From Rhodoferax sp. (GTDB lineage Bacteria > Pseudomonadota > Gammaproteobacteria > Burkholderiales > Burkholderiaceae_C): a stretch of DNA of 64,000 nucleotides. Positions 1 to 9,600 of this stretch are shown here, one piece after another. The stretch lies in NCBI RefSeq assembly GCF_030646845.1, contig NZ_JAUSLE010000007.1, positions 124,001-188,000 on the forward strand. Reading direction: 5' to 3'. Position numbers and translations under genes: made by a program. Below the pieces are notes generated by a model. The model did no database searches, had not been told where the DNA came from, and saw nothing but the letters and a program-made list of their open reading frames with translations. How positions within the stretch are numbered: position 1 is the stretch's first letter; each line of letters starts with the position of its first letter.

Positions 1-31
1 AAAGCCCCGACAGTTCAACTGGCGAGGCTTT
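1..31 (-). terminator. Intrinsic terminator-like hairpin downstream of tRNA-Cys
   Basis: Positions 1-13 pair with 19-31 around a TTCAA loop, with two mismatches (7/25 and 10/22). The A/T runs at both ends would give a U-tail in either direction. It lies just 3' of the minus-strand tRNA-Cys. The window edge cuts off part of the possible tail. Confidence 0.5.
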
Positions 32-57
32 TGCAGCCAGAATTCAACCGGAATTCC

Positions 58-131
58 TGGAGGCGCGACCCAGAGTCGAACTGGGCTAGACGGATTTGCA
101 ATCCGTTGCATAACCGATTTGCTATCGCGCC
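58..131 (-). tRNA. tRNA-Cys (anticodon GCA)
   Basis: On the minus strand a full cloverleaf is visible: acceptor GGCGCGA (131-125) pairs with TCGCGCC (68-62), followed by discriminator U and an encoded CCA (60-58). The anticodon loop reads TTGCAAA, giving GCA, and the T arm carries GTTCGAC. A hairpin terminator at 144-171 separates it from the upstream tRNA-Gly, so it may have its own promoter or arise by read-through. Confidence 0.95.
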
Positions 132-143
132 ACTTTTCTGACA

Positions 144-171
144 AAAAAGGGAAGCACGAGCTTCCCTTTTT
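144..171 (-). terminator. Strong bidirectional terminator between tRNA-Gly and tRNA-Cys
   Basis: A perfect 12-bp stem (144-155 with 160-171, loop ACGA) is built of an A5 run, GGGAAGC and their complement. It therefore carries a U-tract on either strand. It sits directly downstream of the minus-strand tRNA-Gly. Confidence 0.8.
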
Positions 172-176
172 GAATT

Positions 177-252
177 TGGAGCGGGAAAAGAGTCTCGAAC
201 TCTCGACCTCAACCTTGGCAAGGTTGCGCTCTACCAACTGAGCTAGTCCCGC
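177..252 (-). tRNA. tRNA-Gly (anticodon GCC), copy 1
   Basis: Minus-strand cloverleaf with acceptor GCGGGA, D arm AGCTCAGTTGGTAGAGC, anticodon loop TTGCCAA (GCC), T loop TTCGAGA and encoded CCA at 179-177. It is nearly identical to the second copy at 286-361 and differs mainly at acceptor-stem positions. The pair is a tandem duplication separated by 33 bases. Confidence 0.95.
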
Positions 253-285
253 AAAAACTAAAAAATGAAACTCCATCTTGAATAA

Positions 286-361
286 TGGAGCGGGAGAAGA
301 GTCTCGAACTCTCGACCTCAACCTTGGCAAGGTTGCGCTCTACCAACTGAGCTACTCCCGC
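286..361 (-). tRNA. tRNA-Gly (anticodon GCC), copy 2
   Basis: Second GCC glycine tRNA on the minus strand, with encoded CCA at 288-286 and 5' end at 361. Acceptor GCGGGAG pairs with CTCCCGC. It lies 63 bases downstream of the lon stop codon and upstream of copy 1, so the two are probably cotranscribed. Confidence 0.95.
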
Positions 362-424
362 GTTTCAAGCCTCAGATTATATCGCATTTATTCAGGCCCT
401 TTGGAAGCCTGGGCTGAAAAGCAA

Positions 425-2866
425 TCAGTGTTTAACCGACCCGGCCTGCTCAGGAGCCGGCACCGTAGCTGCCGCCGCCGCAGCCACCACTGGCTCGTCT
501 TCTGGCAAGGGCGTTGGCATTCTCTCCAAGGCAATCTCCAGCACCTTGTCAATCCAGCGCACCGGCACAATCTCAAGTCCGTTCTTCACGTTCTCAGGAA
601 TGTCCTGCAAGTCCTTGGCGTTCTCTTCCGGAATCAACACTGTCTTGATGCCACCCCGCAAAGCCGCCAGCAACTTTTCCTTCAGGCCGCCAATGGCCGT
701 CACCTCACCGCGCAACGTAATTTCGCCGGTCATCGCGACATCGCCCCGCACCGGAATACCTGTCATGGCCGAGACAAAGGCGGTGGTCATTGCGGCACCC
801 GCACTGGGACCGTCCTTGGGCGTGGCCCCGTCCGGCACGTGGATATGAATATCCTTTTTCTCAAAAAACTCATCCGTGATGCCGAGACGACGCGAACGGC
901 TACGCACGACAGTGCGCGCGGCTTCAACCGATTCCTTCATCACATCGCCCAGTGAACCTGTGCGCGTGATCACGCCCTTGCCGGGCATCATGGCGGCCTC
1001 GATGGTCAGCAGATCGCCACCGACTTCAGTCCACGCCAGTCCAACCACCTGCCCGACCTGATTCTGTTGCTCGGCACGACCGTAGTTGTACTTGCGAACA
1101 CCCAGATAATCATTCAGGTTGTCGCCGGTTACCTTCACCTGCGGCACCATCTTCTTGAGTTGCAGGCCTTTCACCACCTTGCGGCAAATCTTGGAGAGTT
1201 CGCGTTCCAGCGAACGCACGCCCGCCTCACGGGTGTAGTAACGGACGATGTCCCGGATTGCCTCTTCGCTGACCAGCAATTCTTCTTCCTTGACACCGTT
1301 GTTCTTCAACTGCTTGGGCAACAGGTATTTGACGGCAATGCTGGTTTTTTCGTCTTCGGTGTAACCGGACAGGCGAATCACTTCCATGCGATCCAGCAAG
1401 GCCGGCGGAATGTTCATGGAGTTGGAGGTCGCCACGAACATCACGTCGCTCAAATCAAAATCAACCTCGACATAGTGGTCACCGAACTTGTGGTTTTGCT
1501 CCGGGTCCAGCACCTCCAGCAGGGCACTGGATGGATCGCCCCGGAAGTCGGTTCCCAGCTTGTCGATTTCATCCAGCAGGAACAGTGGGTTGCGCGTTCC
1601 GACCTTGGACAGGCTTTGCAGCACTTTGCCTGGCATCGCACCGATATAAGTACGGCGATGGCCGCGAATTTCAGCTTCATCGCGCATACCACCCAGCGCC
1701 ATGCGCACGTATTTGCGCCCGGTGGCCTTGGCAATGGACTGCCCCAGCGAGGTCTTGCCTACGCCCGGAGGCCCGACCAGGCACAGAATCGGCGCCTTGA
1801 CCTTGTCGACCCGCTGCTGCACAGCAAGGTACTCAACAATACGGTCCTTGACCTTGTCCAGGCCATAGTGATCTTCATTCAGCACATTCTCGGCATTGGC
1901 CAGGTTGTGCTTGATCTTGGTCTTGGCCGCCCAAGGCAAGCCGGTCAGTACATCAATGTAGTTGCGCACCACGGTCGCTTCCGCCGACATGGGTGACATG
2001 AGCTTGAGCTTCTTGAGCTCGGCTTCTGCTTTCTTCAGGGCCTCTTTGGGCATCTTGGCGGACTTGATCTTTTTCTCGATCTCGTCGATGTCGGCACCTT
2101 CTTCGCCTTCACCCAGTTCTTTCTGGATGGCCTTGACCTGTTCGTTCAGGTAAAAGTCGCGCTGATTCTTTTCCATCTGCCGTTTGACACGACCACGGAT
2201 CTTCTTGTCGACATTCAGGATGTCGACTTCCCGCTCGATCTGCTCAAACAGGTTTTCAAGACGCTCTTTGACACCCGCCAGATCCAGCACAGCCTGCTTG
2301 CTGTCGAGCTTCAGGGGCAAATGCGCTGCAATGGTGTCGGCCAGACGTCCGGCGTCATCAATGCTTGAAATGGAGGTAAGAATCTCGGGGGGAATCTTCT
2401 TGTTGAGTTTGACGTACTGGTCAAACTGCTGCATCACGGCGCGGCGCAAAGCCTCGATTTCACTGGCCTTTCCGCGCGGCTTGGTCTCCGGCTCGGCAAC
2501 AGATTCCACCGGCGTGACATTGGCGGAAAAATGCAGCTCGCCTTCTTCAATCTTGTTGACGCGCGCGCGCTGCTGACCCTCAACCAGCACTTTGACCGTG
2601 CCGTCGGGCAGTTTGAGCATTTGCAGGATGGTCGAAACACAGCCGACATCAAACATGTCAGTTACCAGTGGATCGTCCTTGGCGGCGGCTTTTTGCGCTA
2701 CCAGCATGATGCGGCGCTCGGACTCCATGGCCGCCTCAAGCGCCTTGATGCTCTTGGGCCTGCCCACAAAAAGCGGGATGACCATATGCGGAAAAACAAC
2801 CACATCGCGCAGGGGCAGCAGTGGCAAATCAATAGGTGTGGCAGGCAGTGGGGTATGACCAGACAT
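425..2866 (-). CDS. lon: Lon ATP-dependent protease (LonA type)
   Basis: 813 aa, the usual size for bacterial LonA, a cytoplasmic hexameric AAA+ serine protease that degrades misfolded and regulatory proteins. Visible in order: N-terminal LAN domain (about residues 10-210), coiled-coil linker, AAA+ module with Walker A GPPGVGKT (Lys371), Walker B FLLDEIDK, and the C-terminal protease domain with catalytic Ser688 in PKDGPSAGAAM. The first ATG of the frame is used. It follows clpX with 122 bases between them and has its own sigma-32-like promoter at 2893-2920. The C-terminal tail is rich in Ala, Pro and Glu. Family assignment is secure. Confidence 0.98.
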   Translation of the reverse strand: MSGHTPLPATPIDLPLLPLRDVVVFPHMVIPLFVGRPKSIKALEAAMESERRIMLVAQKAAAKDDPLVTDMFDVGCVSTILQMLKLPDGTVKVLVEGQQRARVNKIEEGELHFSANVTPVESVAEPETKPRGKASEIEALRRAVMQQFDQYVKLNKKIPPEILTSISSIDDAGRLADTIAAHLPLKLDSKQAVLDLAGVKERLENLFEQIEREVDILNVDKKIRGRVKRQMEKNQRDFYLNEQVKAIQKELGEGEEGADIDEIEKKIKSAKMPKEALKKAEAELKKLKLMSPMSAEATVVRNYIDVLTGLPWAAKTKIKHNLANAENVLNEDHYGLDKVKDRIVEYLAVQQRVDKVKAPILCLVGPPGVGKTSLGQSIAKATGRKYVRMALGGMRDEAEIRGHRRTYIGAMPGKVLQSLSKVGTRNPLFLLDEIDKLGTDFRGDPSSALLEVLDPEQNHKFGDHYVEVDFDLSDVMFVATSNSMNIPPALLDRMEVIRLSGYTEDEKTSIAVKYLLPKQLKNNGVKEEELLVSEEAIRDIVRYYTREAGVRSLERELSKICRKVVKGLQLKKMVPQVKVTGDNLNDYLGVRKYNYGRAEQQNQVGQVVGLAWTEVGGDLLTIEAAMMPGKGVITRTGSLGDVMKESVEAARTVVRSRSRRLGITDEFFEKKDIHIHVPDGATPKDGPSAGAAMTTAFVSAMTGIPVRGDVAMTGEITLRGEVTAIGGLKEKLLAALRGGIKTVLIPEENAKDLQDIPENVKNGLEIVPVRWIDKVLEIALERMPTPLPEDEPVVAAAAAATVPAPEQAGSVKH

Positions 2867-2892
2867 AAGGGGTCCTTTTCGTTACCTGTTTA

Positions 2893-2920
2893 ATATGGAT
2901 CGTCATCGCGGATTTTCAAC
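2893..2920 (-). promoter_or_regulatory. Sigma-32 (heat-shock)-like promoter of lon
   Basis: On the minus strand GTTGAAA (2920-2914) is followed after exactly 13 bases by ATCCATAT (2900-2893). These match the heat-shock consensus CTTGAAA and CCCCATNT at 6/7 and 6/8 positions with correct spacing. An overlapping sigma-70 reading (TTGAAA, 18 bases, TATTAA) is also possible. The lon ATG is 27 bases downstream. Confidence 0.6.
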
Positions 2921-2988
2921 CCGCAAATGATTATTGACCGGGTCCAGGCGCCTCAAGATGGAGTAAACGCCTGCAAAGACGGCCCAAA

Positions 2989-4254
2989 TCAAGCCTTCTT
3001 CGCCGCCTCACGATAGACAAGCAAAGGTGGCTTGTTCTCGTCGATTGTGGTCTCATCCACCACGACCTTGTCGACGTTGGTGGTATTGGGAAGCTCGTAC
3101 ATGGTGTCGATCAATGCCTGCTCAAGAATCGAGCGCAGGCCACGGGCCCCGGTCTTGCGGGCCAGCGCTTTCCTGGCGATCGCCTTCAGTGCCGAGGGGC
3201 GAATTTCAAGATCAACACCCTCCATGGCCAACAGCTTGCCGTACTGCTTGACCAGCGCATTCTTCGGTTCCGTCAGAATCTGCACCAAGGCATCTTCACT
3301 GAGTTCAGCCAGTGTTGCCACCACAGGCATGCGCCCCACCAACTCAGGGATCAAGCCGAACTTGATCAAATCTTCCGGCTCAACGTCCTTGAAGACTTCG
3401 GTCAGGCTGCGTTGTTCCTTGCTTTTGACCGAGGCGCCGAATCCAATACCTGAAGACTCAGTCCGGTTGTCGATCACTTTCTCCAGACCAGAGAATGCAC
3501 CACCGCAAATGAACAGGATGTTGGTGGTGTCGACCTGGACAAAATCCTGGTTGGGGTGCTTGCGCCCGCCTTGCGGTGGCACGCTGGCCATGGTGCCTTC
3601 GATAAGTTTGAGCAGGGCCTGCTGCACACCCTCGCCGGACACGTCACGCGTGATGGACGGGTTATCCGATTTGCGGGAAATCTTGTCGATCTCATCAATG
3701 TAGACAATGCCACGTTGCGCACGTTCGACTTCGTAATTGCAGCTCTGCAAGAGCTTCAGCACGATATTCTCAACGTCCTCGCCCACGTAACCGGCTTCGG
3801 TCAACGTGGTGGCGTCGGCCATGACAAAGGGCACGTCCAGCATGCGGGCCAGTGTTTGTGCCAGCAAGGTTTTGCCCGAGCCGGTCGGGCCGATGAGCAG
3901 GATGTTGCTCTTGGCCAGTTCGACATCGTCCTTTTTGGCTTTTTCCTTGTGCCGCAAGCGCTTGTAATGGTTGTAGACCGCGACGGCCAGGGTTCGTTTG
4001 GCCGGCTCCTGGCCAATGACGTAACTGTCGAGATTGGCCTTGATCTCGGATGGTGTTGGCAGTTCACCGTTCGCGTTGCGCGCCTCGGTACTAGCAGGCA
4101 ATTCATCGCGGATGATCTCATTGCAAAGATCAATGCACTCGTCACAGACAAATACCGATGGGCCAGCAATCAGTTTCTTGACTTCATGCTGACTTTTGCC
4201 GCAAAAAGAACAATAAAGAGTCTTTTCGCTGGAGGAGCCTTTTTTTTCGGCCAT
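2989..4254 (-). CDS. clpX: ClpX, ATP-binding unfoldase subunit of ClpXP
   Basis: 421 aa. ClpX unfolds tagged substrates and threads them into ClpP. The N-terminal zinc-binding domain has Cys15, Cys18, Cys37 and Cys40. Walker A GPTGSGKT lies at about 122-129, the pore loop GYVG at 155-158, Walker B IVYIDEID near 183-190, followed by the sensor and ClpP-docking regions typical of the family. It lies downstream of clpP with 148 bases between, containing a terminator-like hairpin at 4294-4331 that could lower clpX relative to clpP. Start is the first ATG, directly before the zinc domain. Confidence 0.98.
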   Translation of the reverse strand: MAEKKGSSSEKTLYCSFCGKSQHEVKKLIAGPSVFVCDECIDLCNEIIRDELPASTEARNANGELPTPSEIKANLDSYVIGQEPAKRTLAVAVYNHYKRLRHKEKAKKDDVELAKSNILLIGPTGSGKTLLAQTLARMLDVPFVMADATTLTEAGYVGEDVENIVLKLLQSCNYEVERAQRGIVYIDEIDKISRKSDNPSITRDVSGEGVQQALLKLIEGTMASVPPQGGRKHPNQDFVQVDTTNILFICGGAFSGLEKVIDNRTESSGIGFGASVKSKEQRSLTEVFKDVEPEDLIKFGLIPELVGRMPVVATLAELSEDALVQILTEPKNALVKQYGKLLAMEGVDLEIRPSALKAIARKALARKTGARGLRSILEQALIDTMYELPNTTNVDKVVVDETTIDENKPPLLVYREAAKKA

Positions 4255-4293
4255 GTGAACTACGCCCTTTTCGGAATGTTACCGAATGATACC

Positions 4294-4331
4294 CAAATAA
4301 AAACGGTGCCGTCTGCGAGAGAAAGCACCGT
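4294..4331 (-). terminator. Terminator-like hairpin between clpP and clpX
   Basis: On the minus strand ACGGTGC (4331-4325) pairs with GCACCGT (4309-4303), followed at once by a T-rich run TTTTTATTT. A 7-bp stem with a 15-base loop suggests a leaky terminator or attenuator in the clpP-clpX transcript. Confidence 0.5.
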
Positions 4332-4402
4332 GATCAGGGCGAGACCGCCCCAACCTGCACGCTGACGCCGCCGCGTTTTTACGCCCCAGCGACGCTGCGT
4401 TG

Positions 4403-5023
4403 TTATGCCCGCTTCGAGATGACCTGGTCGATCAGGCCATATTCCTTGCATTCATCAGCGGACATGTAATAGTCGCGCTCGGTGTCCCGCTCAATACGCT
4501 CCAGCGGCTGGCCGGTGCGCTCAGCCAGGATTTTGTTCAGTTGCTCACGCGTTTTCAGAATCTCACGCGCCTGAATCTCAATCTCGGTCGCCTGGCCCTG
4601 ACTGCCACCCGAAGGCTGGTGAATCATGACTTTGGAGTTTGGCAAAGAAAAACGCTTTCCTTTAGCTCCTGCTGCCAGCAAAAACGCGCCCATGCTGGCC
4701 GCCATGCCAGTACAGAGAGTAGACACCGGCGGCTTGATGAAGTTCATTGTGTCAAAAATTGCCATGCCGGCGCTGACCGATCCGCCCGGTGAATTGATGT
4801 AGAAAGAAATATCCTTGTCCGGATTTTCGCTCTCCAGAAACAGTAACTGCGCCACCACCAAGTTGGCCACATGGTCGTTCACCGGGCCGACCAGAAAGAT
4901 CACGCGCTCTTTCAACAGGCGTGAGTAAATGTCATAAGACCGCTCGCCGCGACCTGATTGCTCAATCACCATGGGCACCATACCCAGGGCCTGCGTATCC
5001 ATTGCACCAAATCGCACGTTCAT
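4403..5023 (-). CDS. clpP: ClpP, proteolytic subunit of ClpXP
   Basis: 206 aa, the size expected for ClpP, the tetradecameric serine peptidase that partners ClpX. The catalytic Ser110 is in GMAASMGAF and His135 in MIHQPSGG, with the aspartate further on. The start is preceded by GGAGA six bases upstream. It lies downstream of tig and carries a near-perfect sigma-32-type promoter at 5074-5101. The order tig-clpP-clpX-lon is the classic proteobacterial arrangement. Confidence 0.98.
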   Translation of the reverse strand: MNVRFGAMDTQALGMVPMVIEQSGRGERSYDIYSRLLKERVIFLVGPVNDHVANLVVAQLLFLESENPDKDISFYINSPGGSVSAGMAIFDTMNFIKPPVSTLCTGMAASMGAFLLAAGAKGKRFSLPNSKVMIHQPSGGSQGQATEIEIQAREILKTREQLNKILAERTGQPLERIERDTERDYYMSADECKEYGLIDQVISKRA

Positions 5024-5073
5024 GTTGTCTCCAAATATGCCGGTACTTTACCGAAAAATATGCGCCACAAAGA

Positions 5074-5101
5074 AAATGGGGCCTGGATGCAGGACTACAA
5101 G
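5074..5101 (-). promoter_or_regulatory. Sigma-32 (heat-shock)-like promoter of clpP
   Basis: Minus strand: CTTGTAG (5101-5095), 13 bases, then CCCCATTT (5081-5074). The -10 element matches the consensus CCCCATNT perfectly, the -35 element matches 5/7, and the spacing is standard. The predicted start, near 5066, is about 43 bases before the clpP ATG. Confidence 0.65.
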
Positions 5102-5146
5102 CCCCGCACAAGCCCCATTACAGCCGCACCACAAGCGGCTTTACCG

Positions 5147-6457
5147 CTAGTTCTGCGCCATCAACTCGTCAAATGACACCGTCTTTTCGGTGGTTTTGGC
5201 CTTGCCCAGCACAAATTCGGTCACGTTGTTTTCAATCACAATGGCCTCAACTTCGGCCAGGCGGTTGTTGTCGCTGTAGTACCAGCGCATGACGTCTTCC
5301 GGCTTTTCATAGCTGGAAGCCAATTCTTCAATATGCGCCTTGATCTGCTCGGTCTTGGCTTGCAGGTTGTTGGAGCGAACCAGTTCAGCGACCACCAGGC
5401 CAAGACGCACACGGCGTTCGGCTTGAGGACGGAACACGTCGTCGGGAATCGGCGCCTTGTCGGCGTCCTTGACACCGCGTTGCTTGAGGTCGGCGCGGGC
5501 GCCTTCCAGCAGGCGGCTGATTTCAGCTTGCACGCTCGAGTTGGGCAGGTCCAGCTCGGCCTTGCCTACCAGCGCATCCATCACGGCCTGCTTGTTGCGG
5601 GCCAACAGGCGGAACTTGACTTCACGCTGCAGGTTTTTCTTGATGTCAGCGCGCAAGCCTTCCACCGTGGCCTCGGCAATGCCCAGCGATTTGGCCAGTG
5701 CCTCATTCACCTCGGGCAGATGGGCGGCTTCGACTTTCTTGAGCGTGACCATGAAGTCAGCCGTCTTGCCGGCCACATCCTTGCCATGGTAGTCGGCAGG
5801 GAAAGCCAGCTGGAAGGTCTTGCTTTCGCCCGACTTCATGCCGCGGGTTGCGTCTTCGAACTCCTTGAGCATCTGGCCGTCGCCGACGATGAACTGGAAG
5901 TCTTCAGCCTTGCCGCCGGAGAACACTTCGCCGTCAATCTTGCCTTCAAAATCAACCGTCACGCGGTCGCCGTCCTGGGCGGCAGCGTCCTGTGGACGCT
6001 GGGCAAAGGTGCGGCGCTGCTTGCGCAGGATATCGATGGTCTTGTCGATCGCGCTGTCGGTGACTTCAGCAGTGATTTTCTCAACTTCGGCAGTCGTGAG
6101 GTCACCGATCTTGACTTCCGGATAGACCTCGAACACGGCATCAAACGCCATCTCGCCATCAGGCGAGGCACTCGATTCGGTGATGCGGGGCTGGCCAGCC
6201 ACACGCAACTTGGCTTCGTTGGCGGCATTGGCAAACGCCTCGCCGACTTTGTCGTTCATGACTTCGTAGTGAACCGAGTAACCGTAGCGCTGTGACACCA
6301 CGTTCATTGGCACCTTGCCGGGACGGAAGCCGTCCATCTTGACGGTGCGTGCGAGCTTTTTCAGACGCGACTCAACTTCGGACTGGATCGTGCCGACCGG
6401 CAAGGTCAGCGTCATTTTTCGTTCCAGCTTTTCCAGAGTTTCAACGTTAACAGCCAT
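5147..6457 (-). CDS. tig: Trigger factor, ribosome-associated chaperone and prolyl isomerase
   Basis: 436 aa. Trigger factor binds near the ribosome exit tunnel and helps nascent chains fold. The N-terminal ribosome-binding domain includes GFRPGKVPMNVV (the GFRxGKxP signature). A central FKBP-type domain begins near DRVTVDFEGKIDGEVFSGG, and a long helical C-terminal domain follows. The start at 6457 (MAVNVETLEK) has AGGAG nine bases upstream. A longer open frame reaches back to 6634 but only because it reads through the tRNA-Leu gene and is rejected. Confidence 0.97.
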   Translation of the reverse strand: MAVNVETLEKLERKMTLTLPVGTIQSEVESRLKKLARTVKMDGFRPGKVPMNVVSQRYGYSVHYEVMNDKVGEAFANAANEAKLRVAGQPRITESSASPDGEMAFDAVFEVYPEVKIGDLTTAEVEKITAEVTDSAIDKTIDILRKQRRTFAQRPQDAAAQDGDRVTVDFEGKIDGEVFSGGKAEDFQFIVGDGQMLKEFEDATRGMKSGESKTFQLAFPADYHGKDVAGKTADFMVTLKKVEAAHLPEVNEALAKSLGIAEATVEGLRADIKKNLQREVKFRLLARNKQAVMDALVGKAELDLPNSSVQAEISRLLEGARADLKQRGVKDADKAPIPDDVFRPQAERRVRLGLVVAELVRSNNLQAKTEQIKAHIEELASSYEKPEDVMRWYYSDNNRLAEVEAIVIENNVTEFVLGKAKTTEKTVSFDELMAQN

Positions 6458-6485
6458 AGTGGTTCTCCTGATTTTCAAACAATGG

Positions 6486-6523
6486 GGGACAGAACCTGCC
6501 GCCTTGCAGCGGCAAACTGTCCC
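6486..6523 (-). terminator. Strong stem-loop between tRNA-Leu and tig
   Basis: GGGACAG (6486-6492) pairs with CTGTCCC (6517-6523), and inside it TGCCGC pairs with GCGGCA. There is no good U-tract on the minus strand. It may serve as a tRNA 3'-processing or partial termination signal rather than a full terminator. Confidence 0.45.
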
Positions 6524-6538
6524 GCAAATACTCATAAG

Positions 6539-6625
6539 TGGTGCGCGGGGCGGGACTCGAACCCGCACATCCTTGCGGACGTCAGGACCTAAACCTGGTG
6601 CGTCTACCAATTTCGCCACCCGCGC
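6539..6625 (-). tRNA. tRNA-Leu (anticodon UAG)
   Basis: Class II tRNA on the minus strand with a long variable arm. Acceptor GCGCGGG (6625-6619) pairs with CCCGCGC (6549-6543), with A discriminator and encoded CCA (6541-6539). The anticodon loop TTTAGGT gives UAG, and the T loop is TTCGAGT. Located just upstream of tig. Confidence 0.95.
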
Positions 6626-6660
6626 AAAAAACAAAGGGGGCGGTCTATCCGACCACCCCC
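6626..6660 (-). terminator. Rho-independent terminator of the RND efflux operon
   Basis: On the minus strand GGGGGTGGTC (6660-6651) pairs with GACCGCCCCC (6645-6636), with one mismatch, around a five-base loop. It is followed by TTTGTTTTTT. This is a textbook intrinsic terminator 23 bases after the RND pump stop codon. Confidence 0.85.
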
Positions 6661-6683
6661 ATGAAATCGGTCAACCGATTATT

Positions 6684-9600
6684 TTACCCTGCCGCGACGG
6701 TCTCCCGCTTTACCCGAAACCAGGCCGCGTACATCGCGGGCAAGGCCAGCAGCGTCAACACCGTGGCAACGATGAGGCCGCCCATGATGGCGACGGCCAT
6801 CGGGCCCCAAAACCCCGAGCGCGCCAGCGGCACCATCGCCAGCACAGCCGCGGCGGCAGTCAGCACGATCGGGCGCAAGCGCCGCACGGCCGACTCCACA
6901 ATGGCATCCCACGCCGGCACGCCGTTGGCACGGTCCTGCTCGATCTGGTCAATCAAAATGACCGAGTTGCGCTGGATCATGCCCATCAGGGCAACCACAC
7001 CGAGCAGGGCCACGAAGCCGAACGGCCGTCCCGACAGCAGCAAGGCACCGGCGACACCGGCAATCCCCAGAGGCCCGGTCAGGAACACCAGCATGGCGCG
7101 GCTGAAGCTGTGCAACTGCAACATCAGCAAGGTGAACGTGATGAACAGCATGATGGGAATGCCCGCCACAATCGAGGCAGACCCCTTGCTGCTCTCCTCC
7201 ACCGCGCCGGCCACTTCAATCCGGTAGGCGGCCAGGCCTTTCGCTTTCCATGCAGCTTCCAGCGCACGCAGCTTGGGCAACAACTCCGCGGTCACAGTGG
7301 CACCCTGCAGACCCTCGACGATATCGCTTTGCACCGTGATGGCGTAATCCCGGTTGTCGCGCCACATGACGCCGGGCTCCCAGGCAAACGTGGGTTTGGC
7401 AATCTGCGTGAGCGGAATCGACTTGCCGCTTGCCGTGGGCAGATAGGCATTGGCAATGTCGGTGATGGCGTTGCGCTCGTCCAGCGGTTGCCGCAACACA
7501 ATATCGATCAATTTGTCGCCTTCGCGGTACTGGCCGACGGTGGTACCGGCCAGAATTGTCTTGGACGCCTGGGCGATGGACTGGCTGGTGACGCCCAGTG
7601 CCCGCGCCTTGGTCTGATCCACTTCCAGACGCAGCACCTTGACGAATTCATTCCAATTGTCGTTGACCCCGCGCGTGTTGCTGCTCTCGCGCATCACCGC
7701 CTTGACCTCGTCGGCGCGTTCACGCAGCACCAGGGGCTCACCGCCGAGCACCCGGAACTGCACCGGATAGGCCACCGGCGGGCCATTGGGCAGTATCTTG
7801 ACCCGGGCCCGAATTTCCGGAAACTCCTGCGCCATCATGGCGGGCAGCTTGATGCGCAGCGACTCACGCAGCGTCAGGTCTTTCGGCAGGACGATGAACT
7901 GCGACACGTTGCTCTGCGGAAAAATGGCGTCCATCGGCAGATAAAAACGCGGCACGCCGGAACCGACCCAGGTGCTCACGCTCTCCACGCCCGGCTCCTG
8001 CATCAGACGCGATTCGATGCGCTTGACCGTCAGCTCATTGGCCGCAAACGAGGTGCCCTCGGGGAACCACACATCCATAAGCACTTCGGGCCGGCTGGAA
8101 TCAGGGAAGAACTGCTGCTGCACCCGACCCATGCCAACAATGCCAAGGGCAAACGTCAGCAGCATGACGCCAATGGTGATCCAGCGGTGTGCCACGCACC
8201 AGTTCACGGCCTTGCGAAAGGTGTTGTAGAACGGCGTGTTGAACAGCTCATGAGGCTGGTCCCCGACATCGTGGGGCTTGACCTTGAGCAACAGGGTTCC
8301 CAGGTAGGGCACGAAGAACACCGACACCAGCCAGCTCAGCACCAGGGCCAGCACCGTCACGCCGAAGATCGCAAAGGTGTATTCACCCGTGGCAGATTTC
8401 GCCATGCCGATGGGCAGGAAGCCCACGGCGGTAATGAGTGTGCCCGTCAACATGGGCATGGCGGTAAGCTCGTAGGCAAAGGTGGCGGCGCGGACCTTGT
8501 CATAGCCCTCCTCCATCTTACGCACCATCATCTCCACGGCAATGATGGCGTCGTCCACCAGCAGGCCCAGCGCGATGATGAGCGAGCCCAGCGAAATCTT
8601 GTGCAGGCCGATGCCCCAGTAGTGCATGCCCAAAAAGGTGACTGCCAGCACCAGCGGAATCGTGATGCCCACCACCAGGCCGGGACGCATATCGACGTAA
8701 TAGCGGTTGAACCAGCGCGTGCTGCCGCTGCGCTTGTGCAACCCCAGACTGATGACGCTGACCGCCAGCACGATCAGGATCGCTTCGATCAGCACGCCCA
8801 CAAACTCGTTGACCGATTTGGCCACCGCCACGGGCTGATCCTGAATGTTGACGAGGCGAATACCGGCCGGCAGCGTGGCGCCCAGCTTGTCGGTGGCAAG
8901 CTTGAGGGCCTTGCCCAGGGCAATGATGTCACCCCCCTTGGCCATGGACACACCGAGGGCAATCACCTGCTTGCCCTGATGGCGAACCTTCACCGACGGC
9001 GGATCCACATAGCCGCGCCTGATCTCGGCAATGTCACCGAGGCGCAGCTGGTTGCCCGAGCCGCCCCGAATGGGCATGGCGGCGAGGTCCTCCACCGCCT
9101 TGAACTGCCCGCCCACCCGTACCTGAATGACGTCCAGCGGCGTCTGCACCGCACCGGCGCCCTCCACCGCATTTTGCTGAGCCAGTTGCGCCAGCACCTG
9201 GTTCATGTCCAGACCCAGCTGGGCCAGGCGTTTTTGCGAAATCTCGACGTAGAGCTTTTCGTCCTGCACGCCGTAGAGTTCCACCTTGTTCACGTCGGCG
9301 ACCCGCAGCAGCTTCTGGCGCACCTCATCCGCAAATGACTTGACCTCGGCATCCGAAAAACCGTCGGCCTCGAGCGCGTAGATCACGCCAAAGACATCGC
9401 CGAATTCGTCATTGAAGAAGGGGCCCTGCACGCCCCCCGGCAGGCTCTGGCGCAAATCGCCCACCTTCTTGCGCACGGTGTACCAGAGATTGGGAACCTC
9501 GGCGGCGCCGGTCGAGTCCTTCACCTGGAACAGGACAGTGGATTCGCCTGGTTTGGAGTAGCTGCGGATCTTGTCCGCCCGGGGCACTTCCTGCAGCGTG

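Noticed and set aside
390-418. Terminator hairpin for lon
   Set aside because: CAGGC/GCCTG pairing exists but the stem is short and there is no U-tract, so it is not listed.
278-955. 225-codon plus-strand open frame overlapping tRNA-Gly and lon
   Set aside because: Its first part is the complement of a tRNA gene and the rest is antisense to the lon protease domain.
6458-6634. N-terminal extension of trigger factor (MFFARVAKLVDAPGLGP...)
   Set aside because: This is the translation of the tRNA-Leu gene, a common annotation artefact; the true start has AGGAG at 6457.
6315-9338. 1007-codon plus-strand open frame
   Set aside because: It is antisense to tig, tRNA-Leu and the RND pump, with His/Gln/Arg-rich composition typical of a shadow frame in GC-rich DNA.
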